A DNA stretch of 27,209 bases from an uncultured bacterium (lineage in GTDB: Bacteria > Patescibacteriota > Saccharimonadia > Saccharimonadales > Saccharimonadaceae): contig CALAKV010000017.1 in assembly GCA_937922985.1 (NCBI GenBank), positions 1-27,209 of the forward strand. The letters run 5' to 3'. Within the stretch, counting starts at the first letter, position 1, and every line of letters starts with the position of its first letter. The notes beneath the pieces are model-generated. The model made no database searches. It saw only the letters and a list, made by a program, of their open reading frames with translations, and was not told the origin of the DNA. The position numbers and the translations under genes are program-made. Positions 21,759-27,209 of the stretch are shown in pieces.

Positions 21759-23351
21759 CTATTTTTTAATAAATTTTAAAATTTTATATAAAGGATCACC
21801 GTTTAACGAATTGTTATAATCCATTTCCTCTGAAAAATTATAATCAGAAATTGGTGATTTTTTATCAGCATTGTTATATGGGAAAATTATAAAAAACTCT
21901 TTATTCTTCAAGAAACTACTATCATTCTCAATCTTTGGCGTGTAGTCAGCTCGAATCATATCACCAGAACGATAAATTGGGGGTTCGCCATAAAACCAAA
22001 TTTTACTTTCACTATTGGAATATTGTGCTGCCGAATAATATAAAAATCCGCCAACAACAATTGCTGCATTATTTTTTTCATTTCGAACCTTTTCAATCGC
22101 TTGCCGAATTTCAGTAATTTCTCCACCATTTTTAGAAATACCCTTTTGTAAATTAAGCTGTAAAATTCCAAAAACATGCGAGAAAATAATCAAAACAATC
22201 AATAAAATTGAAAAACTCTTTTTATTTTCGAAAAGTTTAACCGCAATAATTGCCATTAAAATCGACACAAAAACTTCAGCCATAAGTAAATATCTATCAA
22301 CAAAAATTGAGCTAAATGGCGGTAAGCTTGCGATATAAAGCAAAAATATAGGAACCACCGAGACTGAAAAAAATAGCCAGAAAATACTATTATTTTTTTT
22401 ACTCCTCCACTTTTCGAATGTAAAAATTGCAATAATCAGAAGAATAACCATAACTATCAAAGATAGCCAACCGTTAGTTTTGCCAGCATCAAGATAAAAA
22501 AAGAAATTCGATATCATATTTGGTATTGTTGTAAAATCAAGTGCAGGAATCCAAAACTTAGCTTTAACATAAGTAGCTTGCGAAACAAAAAATGGAATCC
22601 AAGGAATATATAAAAATGCAACAATCAAATGCGAAGAAAGCCATTTTTCAGTAAAAAAATTACTAAAAAACTTTTTTACGTTATTCTTTTGCTTTCGAAA
22701 TTTTAAATAACTAAAAAGATTAAACCTATTGTTTTTTTCTTGATTCTTCAAAATATAAAATACTCTAAAAATCCATAATGAAATTGGAATCAAAGCATAG
22801 AGATATTGTGTCCAAATTCCAGCACAGACAGCAATAATATAAGTTATTCGCCATTTTTTCTTATTTTTCATTGTATTTTCAGCGACCCAAGCTTCATAAA
22901 AGGCTCTTACTGTTAAAATACTTAAAAATGCTACTATCGTATACATTCTGGCTTCTTGTGAATATCTAATTAACATCGGTGAAATTGCAAGAAAACTAAT
23001 CGCCAATAGGGCAATTTTCTTATTATAAAGTCTTTTTACCAAAAAATATGCCAAAATTATAGTCAAAACACCAAAAAGTGTAGATAAACTCCTCAATGCG
23101 AAGTCACTAGATCCAAAAAATACGCTCCAAATTTTTAATAAAAAATAGTAAAGTGGCGGATGAACGTCAACAGATGTGTAATACCAAATTTCAGCAAAAT
23201 TAAAACGAATTATATAAGCCGAAAAAGCCTCATCGAACCAGATTGAGGCTTTCGAAATTGTTAAAAAAACAATGGTTAAAAATCCTGAAATAATCCCCAG
23301 AAAAGCAATTTTAGAACGGCACTTTTTAAATCTCGAAAAAACCATACCCAT
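21759..23351 (-). CDS. GT-C family glycosyltransferase (GT39/ArnT-like), polytopic
   Basis: A 530-aa membrane enzyme expected to transfer a sugar from a polyprenyl-phosphate donor on the outer face of the membrane. GT-C/PMT-ArnT landmarks are SIWFDEAFSAYI with the acidic pair Asp40-Glu41 in the first exterior loop, VDVHPPLYYFLLKIW (HPP at 64-66), FALRSLSTLFG, and RYSQEARMYT. About ten TM helices follow, then a C-terminal exterior domain of about 140 residues. Acceptor and sugar cannot be deduced; surface-protein or wall-polymer glycosylation is plausible given the neighbours. It has its own near-leaderless promoter and follows glyA by 51 nt. Confidence 0.85.
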   Translation of the reverse strand: MGMVFSRFKKCRSKIAFLGIISGFLTIVFLTISKASIWFDEAFSAYIIRFNFAEIWYYTSVDVHPPLYYFLLKIWSVFFGSSDFALRSLSTLFGVLTIILAYFLVKRLYNKKIALLAISFLAISPMLIRYSQEARMYTIVAFLSILTVRAFYEAWVAENTMKNKKKWRITYIIAVCAGIWTQYLYALIPISLWIFRVFYILKNQEKNNRFNLFSYLKFRKQKNNVKKFFSNFFTEKWLSSHLIVAFLYIPWIPFFVSQATYVKAKFWIPALDFTTIPNMISNFFFYLDAGKTNGWLSLIVMVILLIIAIFTFEKWRSKKNNSIFWLFFSVSVVPIFLLYIASLPPFSSIFVDRYLLMAEVFVSILMAIIAVKLFENKKSFSILLIVLIIFSHVFGILQLNLQKGISKNGGEITEIRQAIEKVRNEKNNAAIVVGGFLYYSAAQYSNSESKIWFYGEPPIYRSGDMIRADYTPKIENDSSFLKNKEFFIIFPYNNADKKSPISDYNFSEEMDYNNSLNGDPLYKILKFIKK

Positions 23352-23360
23352 GATAAGTCT

Positions 23361-23369
23361 ATTATATCA
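23361..23369 (-). promoter_or_regulatory. Extended -10 promoter of the GT-C gene (near-leaderless)
   Basis: TGATATAAT on the minus strand (-10 at 23361-23366), 9 nt before the ATG at 23351. The 9-mer is identical to the murB and murA boxes. No clear -35. Confidence 0.55.
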
Positions 23370-23402
23370 TAGCTTTTAGCTTTTCGAAATATTAAAAATT
23401 AT

Positions 23403-24674
23403 CTATAAATCACTCGGTAGTGGAAAATTTCTAGTAAAATCTGCAACTTCTTTTTTAATTTCGGCAAGTTTTTTAGAGTCTTCACGGTGCTTAATCGCAA
23501 GCTCCATCCATTCAGCAATTTTCACCATCTCAGCTTCCTTCATCCCACGCGAAGTTACAGCCGGCGTTCCAAGTCGAATCCCGCTTGGTGCGAACATAGA
23601 CAAAGTATCATTAGGAATTGAATTGGCGTTCAAAGTTAGGCCAATTGCGTCCATTGCGCGTTCAGCAACTTTCCCATCAATTCCAAAACTTGCATAAATA
23701 TCAATTAAAATTAAGTGATTTTTTGTGCCTCCAGTCACAAGTTTGAAGCCTCTTTTCGAAAGCTCTTCGGCCAAAAAATGAGCATTTTTTACTACCTGTT
23801 GAGCATAAATTTTAAATTCAGGCTGAAGTGCTTCATAAAAAGAAACTGCTTTTGCCGCAATTGAGTGCATTTGTGGGCCGCCTTGCGTTCCTGGAAAAAC
23901 ACTACGATCAATTAAAGTTGGTAAATTTTCAAGAGTTTTTTCTGGTTTTTTGAGCGGATTTCCCACTTTTCCATTCGAAAGAATCATTCCACCACGAGGG
24001 CCACGGAGGGTTTTATGTGTTGTAGTTGTCACAACATTAAAACCATAATCAAATGGGTTTTTCGAAACGCCACCCGCAATTAAACCTGCAATATGTGCTA
24101 CATCCGCCATCAACATTGCTCCATATTTTTTACCAATTTCAGCAATTTTAGCATAATCAATTTCACCAGGATAGGCAGAAAATCCCACAAGAATAATTTT
24201 TGGCTTATATTTTTCAGCCAATTCTTCAATCTGCTTATAATTAATTTCGCCATTTTCATCCAAACCATATCGCACAAAATTATAAATCTTACCACTACGC
24301 GTTACTGGTGAGCCGTGTGTTAAATGACCCCCTTGAGATAAATCCATACCCAAAACCGTATCGCCAACTTCTAGCCAAGCATTATAAACCGCCTCATTAG
24401 CATTTGCACCACTATGTGGTTGGATATTAGCATGATCACAATTAAAAAGCTGTTTTGCGCGTTCAATTGCTAAGCTTTCAATGATGTCAGTGTTCTCCTG
24501 ACCACCATAGTATCTTCTACCAGGATATCCTTCAGAATACTTATTTGTTAAAACTGAACCAAGCGCTGCTAATACTTCTCTCGAAACATAATTCTCGCTT
24601 GGAATTAACTCCAAGCCTTCTCGCTGACGATTTTCCTCATTTTCAATTACATTAAAAATCTTTTCATCAAACAT
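23403..24674 (-). CDS. glyA: Serine hydroxymethyltransferase
   Basis: A PLP enzyme converting serine and tetrahydrofolate to glycine and 5,10-methylene-THF, the substrate of FolD. The 423-aa protein has LELIPSENYVS, TNKYSEGYPGRRYYGG, PHSGANANEAVY, MADVAHIAGLIAGG and TTTTHKTLRGPRGG with the Schiff-base Lys221. Length and motifs are standard. Unlike its neighbours it has a leader of about 60 nt and a full AAGGAG SD 9 nt before the ATG. It is divergent from HTH-murA, and a tandem 15-bp repeat in the shared region overlaps its candidate -10 boxes, so it could be under the same control. Confidence 0.97.
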   Translation of the reverse strand: MFDEKIFNVIENEENRQREGLELIPSENYVSREVLAALGSVLTNKYSEGYPGRRYYGGQENTDIIESLAIERAKQLFNCDHANIQPHSGANANEAVYNAWLEVGDTVLGMDLSQGGHLTHGSPVTRSGKIYNFVRYGLDENGEINYKQIEELAEKYKPKIILVGFSAYPGEIDYAKIAEIGKKYGAMLMADVAHIAGLIAGGVSKNPFDYGFNVVTTTTHKTLRGPRGGMILSNGKVGNPLKKPEKTLENLPTLIDRSVFPGTQGGPQMHSIAAKAVSFYEALQPEFKIYAQQVVKNAHFLAEELSKRGFKLVTGGTKNHLILIDIYASFGIDGKVAERAMDAIGLTLNANSIPNDTLSMFAPSGIRLGTPAVTSRGMKEAEMVKIAEWMELAIKHREDSKKLAEIKKEVADFTRNFPLPSDL

Positions 24675-24730
24675 AAAAAACTCTCCTTAAAAATTAAACT
24701 TTTCGAAACTAAAAATATAAAAACCGTCGC

Positions 24731-24762
24731 TATATCATATTTTTAAGTATATCATATTTTTA
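24731..24762. promoter_or_regulatory. Tandem 15-bp direct repeat, candidate operator, between glyA and murA
   Basis: TATATCATATTTTTA occurs exactly twice (24731-24745 and 24748-24762), offset by 17 bp. On the minus strand each copy includes a TGATATA extended -10; the copy distal to glyA gives TGA-TATACT. The repeats may therefore be duplicated glyA promoter elements, a binding site, or both. They lie about 60-90 bp from the start of HTH-murA, whose product carries a DNA-binding domain. Confidence 0.5.
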
Positions 24763-24807
24763 AAAAATAAAAAAATCTTAGAAAACTTGTTTTTATTATA
24801 CCATAAG

Positions 24808-24816
24808 TGATATAAT
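24808..24816 (+). promoter_or_regulatory. murA extended -10 promoter (leaderless)
   Basis: TGATATAAT (-10 at 24811-24816) with TTGTTT (24787-24792) 18 nt upstream as a weak -35. Six nt separate the -10 from the ATG at 24823, so transcription should begin at the start codon. Confidence 0.65.
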
Positions 24817-24822
24817 TATTTT

Positions 24823-26352
24823 ATGAACGAAGAACAAGCCTATTTAGAAAAAATCGGGAAGCTTATTCAAGAATCCCGCCTGCACAAGAATTTAACTCAA
24901 GTTGAGCTTGCCGAAAAAATTGGCACCTCACAAAGTGCAATTAACCGAATTGAAAGTGGTAAGCAAAATATAACTATTGAAATGCTTGCAAGAATTTCAG
25001 AAGAACTTTCGAGCGAAATTATATCTGTTAATTCAAATAAGAAAACCAATTTTCGTGTTCATGGCGGACGCGAACTTTCTGGTGAAATTGAAGTTAAAAC
25101 CTCAAAAAATGCCGCCGTCGCCCTGCTTTGCGCTTCTCTTTTAAATAAAGGAAGAACGATTCTTCGCCGCGTTGCTCGAATTGAAGAAGTTAATCGAATT
25201 ATTGAAGTTTTAAATTCGATCGGCGTAAAAACTAAATGGCTAAATAGCGAAAACGATCTCGAAATTATACCTCCCAAAGAATTATCTTTCGAAAATATGA
25301 ATGTTGAATCTGCCAAAAGAACACGCAGTATTCTAATGTTTCTCGGCCCACTTCTTCACCAATATTCAGACTTCGAAATACCTTTTTCTGGTGGATGCAA
25401 CTTAGGAACACGCACAGTTGAGCCGCACCTCTCTGGATTAAGGTATTTTGGTGCGAATGTTACAGCACAAACTGATTTTTACAAAGTTTCGAACAAACCA
25501 AAAAAAGTTGAAAAGCCAATACTTTTAACCGAGCGCGGAGACACAACAACTGAAAATATAATTATGGCCGCAGCGCTTTCTGGTCAAGAAATTACAATTC
25601 GAAATGCTAGCCCAAACTATATGGTGCAAGATTTATGTTTCTTTCTTGAAGAGCTTGGCGTTAAAATTGAAGGAATTGGAACAACAACGCTAAAAGTTCA
25701 TGGATTAACAAAAATCGAGAAAGACGTTGAATATTATGTAAGCGAAGATCCTATTGAATCTTTAACTTTCGTGGCGGTTGCGCTGGTTACAAATTCTGAA
25801 CTCACTATCAAACGTGCGCCAATCGAATTCAACGAACTTGAACTCGCAACCCTCGAACAAATGGGTGCAAATTTCGAAATCAGCCCCGAATATCTTTCGA
25901 AAAATAAAAAAACGCGCCTTGTAGATATTAAAGTTAAAAAATCAAAGCTACATGCCGCGAAAGATAAAATTCACGCGCTACCATTTCCTGGTATAAATAT
26001 GGACAATTTACCTTTTCTTGGATTAATTGCAACTGTCGCGGAAGGTCGAACCTTGATTCATGACTGGAGCTACGAAAACCGTGCAATTTACTTTACTGAG
26101 CTTTCAAAATTAAACGCTAAAATTGAACTTGTTGACCCGCATCGTGTTTACATTTCTGGCCCAACAAAATGGAAGCCTGCAGACGTTATTGCGCCAAGCG
26201 CCCTTCGCCCAAGTGTTGTAGTTTTAATTGCGATGCTCGCCGCACCAGGAGTCTCAACCTTGCGAGATGTTTACAATATTAATCGCGGCTACGAAGATTT
26301 TGCAGAAAGATTAAATTCACTCGGCGCAAAAATTGAAACTTTATTTTCATAA
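24823..26352 (+). CDS. murA: MurA-like enolpyruvyl transferase with an N-terminal XRE-type HTH
   Basis: A 509-aa protein in two parts. Residues 11-64 are a Cro/C1-type HTH (IGKLIQESRLHKNLTQVELA, then IGTSQSAINRIESGKQN). From about 78 there is an EPSP-synthase/MurA fold: GGRELSGEIEVKTSKNAAVALL (Lys95), SGGCNLGTRTVEPHLSGL with the catalytic-type Cys192, FPGINMDNLP, HDWSYENR, and APSALRPSVVVL (Arg462). MurA makes enolpyruvyl-UDP-GlcNAc, the first committed step to peptidoglycan. Several strict sites differ: RPVDLH is RTVEPH, GFPTDLQ is GINMDNL, and DLRAG is SALRP. It may be a divergent MurA or a paralogue. A self-regulating enzyme is an inference from the fusion. Confidence 0.85.
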   Translation: MNEEQAYLEKIGKLIQESRLHKNLTQVELAEKIGTSQSAINRIESGKQNITIEMLARISEELSSEIISVNSNKKTNFRVHGGRELSGEIEVKTSKNAAVALLCASLLNKGRTILRRVARIEEVNRIIEVLNSIGVKTKWLNSENDLEIIPPKELSFENMNVESAKRTRSILMFLGPLLHQYSDFEIPFSGGCNLGTRTVEPHLSGLRYFGANVTAQTDFYKVSNKPKKVEKPILLTERGDTTTENIIMAAALSGQEITIRNASPNYMVQDLCFFLEELGVKIEGIGTTTLKVHGLTKIEKDVEYYVSEDPIESLTFVAVALVTNSELTIKRAPIEFNELELATLEQMGANFEISPEYLSKNKKTRLVDIKVKKSKLHAAKDKIHALPFPGINMDNLPFLGLIATVAEGRTLIHDWSYENRAIYFTELSKLNAKIELVDPHRVYISGPTKWKPADVIAPSALRPSVVVLIAMLAAPGVSTLRDVYNINRGYEDFAERLNSLGAKIETLFS

Positions 26353-26430
26353 TTTAAAAGACTCCCGAAAAGACTGGCTGACACTCAGCACTCTAAAATA
26401 ATCTGAGTTCATGCATCTTATAAGCGAGTT

Positions 26431-26458
26431 AAAAGACGGTTCAAATAAGCCGTCTTTT
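26431..26458. terminator. Bidirectional terminator after murA
   Basis: A 9-bp stem, AAAAGACGG (26431-26439) with CCGTCTTTT (26450-26458), and a 10-nt loop. T-runs follow on both strands. A further small hairpin, GCTGA-CAC-TCAGC (26377-26389), lies upstream. Confidence 0.75.
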
Positions 26459-26470
26459 TCATATATTCAA

Positions 26471-26608
26471 TTATCGTTCACTAAATGAAACTTTAAAATT
26501 ATACATCGTGCATTTAGGATTTTTACAAACTTTTATAACTTTACCACGCGCGGCATCTTCTGCATAAAACCATAAAACTTCTTGGCATTTTGTGCATTTT
26601 TCAGTCAT
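26471..26608 (-). CDS. 45-aa zinc-ribbon-like protein
   Basis: Starts at the ATG at 26608, 7 nt after AGGAG; a longer in-frame start near 26692 is not supported because it overlaps the upstream gene. The product has KCTKCQEVLWFYAED, a basic middle and KVCKNPKCTMYNFKV. Its CxxC and CxxxxC pairs, about 22 residues apart, are of zinc-ribbon type. No family name is recognised. It is third in a row of tiny Cys-rich genes and lies just before the terminator shared with murA. Confidence 0.6.
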   Translation of the reverse strand: MTEKCTKCQEVLWFYAEDAARGKVIKVCKNPKCTMYNFKVSFSER

Positions 26609-26618
26609 ATTTAAACTC

Positions 26619-26765
26619 CTATAGTTTATTACCGCAATGACTACACCGTTCTGGTCGGTCGCTTGTTTGTCGCCCGCAAGTTGGGCATTCAATAGTTGCT
26701 GTAAGAATTTTTTTAACTTGTTTAATCATAATGTTACCATCCAGATTTCTTTTGACAAGTTCCAT
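26619..26765 (-). CDS. 48-aa zinc-ribbon-like protein
   Basis: ATG at 26765 preceded by AGGTG; a second in-frame ATG 12 codons in is an alternative. The basic N-terminal half (MELVKRNLDGNIMIKQVKKI) is followed by ECPTCGRQTSDRPERCSHCGNKL, a compact CxxC-x10-CxxC zinc-ribbon motif like the short rubredoxin-type knuckles that stand at the ends of many proteins. The gene overlaps the upstream Cys-rich gene by 32 nt in another frame and is 10 nt before the next. Function unknown. Confidence 0.6.
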   Translation of the reverse strand: MELVKRNLDGNIMIKQVKKILTATIECPTCGRQTSDRPERCSHCGNKL

Positions 26766-26877
26766 ATTCACACCTATGGTAAGAAAGATTGTGGTAAATA
26801 GCTTCTTTACACAAATCGCATTTATTACCACTTAAAGCACGTTCACAAGCACAATACCATTCATTAGGGTTTCCCAT
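26734..26877 (-). CDS. 47-aa cysteine-rich protein
   Basis: ATG at 26877 lies downstream of AAAGAGG, with TAA at 26734. The product, MGNPNEWYCACERALSGNKC and so on, contains seven Cys residues: CAC, CDLC, HRC and GTC. Its frame overlaps the next gene by 32 nt. The Cys spacing suits one or two zinc sites. The strong SD and full Cys pattern argue for a real gene, but no family is recognised. It may be a member of the zinc-ribbon proteins found with small mobile or phage-like DNA. Confidence 0.5.
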   Translation of the reverse strand: MGNPNEWYCACERALSGNKCDLCKEAIYHNLSYHRCEYGTCQKKSGW

Positions 26878-26906
26878 AATAAAAACCTCTTTCTATTTAC
26901 AATATT

Positions 26907-27209
26907 TTATAGCACAACACCGCAATCTTGTGCTAATTCTTCTAATGTAAGTCCAGAATACCGTCGTAGGTTCAAAAGTTCCTTATCGATTTCCAGCCTT
27001 CCACCTGAAGAATCAACTCTCCACTGCAAAATTGACTCCATAGCTCGAATACTTGCTTCAATTGTCTCTAAAGTTTCTTGAAGCGATTCTCTTTCTTGAG
27101 TTAGACTGATGTATTGTTCACGGTCTGCCGAAGCCATTCGTCCACCCAGCTCGTTAATATCAGCCATTACTTCTAAGCGAATTCTTTTCGATTTCTCAAG
27201 AATTTTCAT
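26907..27209 (-). CDS. Coiled-coil protein with an HTH-like C-terminal tail (possibly partial at right edge)
   Basis: At least 100 aa. The ATG at 27209 is the last base of the window, so it may be the start or an internal Met. Residues about 1-70 are Glu/Lys/Ala-rich and likely helical or coiled (LEVMADINELGGRM, SLTQERESLQETLETIEASI). The tail, LLNLRRYSGLTLEELAQDCG, reads like the first two helices of an XRE-type HTH, but the protein ends after VVL without the rest of that domain. Either it is a short DNA-binding variant or a truncated gene. TAA at 26907-26909. Confidence 0.5.
   Translation of the reverse strand: MKILEKSKRIRLEVMADINELGGRMASADREQYISLTQERESLQETLETIEASIRAMESILQWRVDSSGGRLEIDKELLNLRRYSGLTLEELAQDCGVVL
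26910..26935. repeat. 8-bp inverted repeat at a promoter-like site
   Basis: TAGCACAA (26910-26917) and TTGTGCTA (26928-26935) are a perfect inverted repeat with a 10-bp spacer. They straddle the 3' end of the coiled-coil gene. Reading minus, TTGTGC-TATAAA forms an extended -10 for the zinc-ribbon genes. It may be an operator. Confidence 0.4.

Noticed and set aside
26609..26692. Longer start of the 45-aa zinc-ribbon protein
   Set aside because: The extension overlaps the coding region of the upstream Cys-rich gene in another frame, while AGGAG fits the ATG at 26608.
1..27209. UGA-recoded genetic code (code 25), as in some CPR lineages
   Set aside because: TGA ends alaS, the P-loop gene and the surface-protein gene at natural positions, and the recognised genes have no in-frame TGA.

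Overview
The window looks like a chromosomal segment of a Saccharibacteria (TM7) / Patescibacteria (CPR) organism. This is inferred from several features together: AT-rich DNA, a very small alanyl-tRNA synthetase (627 aa) without the usual C-terminal domain, a MurA-like enzyme fused to an XRE-type HTH, DUF11/LPxTG-type surface proteins, and short intergenic regions. TGA is used as a normal stop (alaS, the P-loop gene, the 15.0-kb surface gene), so a UGA-recoded lineage is unlikely. No rRNA gene, CRISPR array, insertion sequence or prophage is visible.

Layout. (1) 1-430: left edge, a promoter and leader leading into a truncated minus-strand membrane protein. (2) 433-4898, minus: a tightly packed operon of an FtsA-like ATPase, a one-TM 'baseplate J-like' CPR protein, ruvX and mltG, whose last three genes have 1-nt stop/start overlaps. 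(3) 4941-7360, minus: alaS translationally coupled to a small P-loop protein. (4) 7464-7628, plus: a tiny membrane protein. (5) 7750-11175, minus: pgk, tpiA and a tail-anchored charged protein. (6) 11349-11569: a very short orphan transcription unit with a consensus promoter and terminator. (7) 11598-13946, minus: typA and a HIT-family protein. (8) 14034-18897, plus: tRNA-Val, a small multi-TM protein, a proline-rich membrane-anchored surface protein, and a 748-aa DUF11-type surface protein ending in LPQTG. (9) folD (minus) diverges from a frameshifted membrane protein (plus). (10) 20538-24674, minus: glyA, a GT-C glycosyltransferase, tRNA-Arg and murB. (11) 24823-26352, plus: HTH-murA, divergent from glyA. 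(12) 26471-27209, minus: three overlapping tiny Cys-rich genes and a coiled-coil protein with different sequence texture.

The genes join into three themes: cell-envelope synthesis and remodelling (murA, murB, mltG, FtsA-like, GT-C enzyme, surface proteins), lower glycolysis (tpiA, pgk), and one-carbon metabolism plus translation (glyA, folD, alaS, typA, two tRNAs).

Two genome-scale signals stand out. First, the palindrome TTCGAA occurs about 85 times by eye, against roughly 9 expected from base composition; it is nearly absent from the surface gene at 15.0-16.4 kb and absent from the right end. Second, many housekeeping genes have a -10 box only 6-9 nt before the start codon, implying leaderless or near-leaderless mRNAs, whereas the surface and small genes have long leaders with strong Shine-Dalgarno sites.
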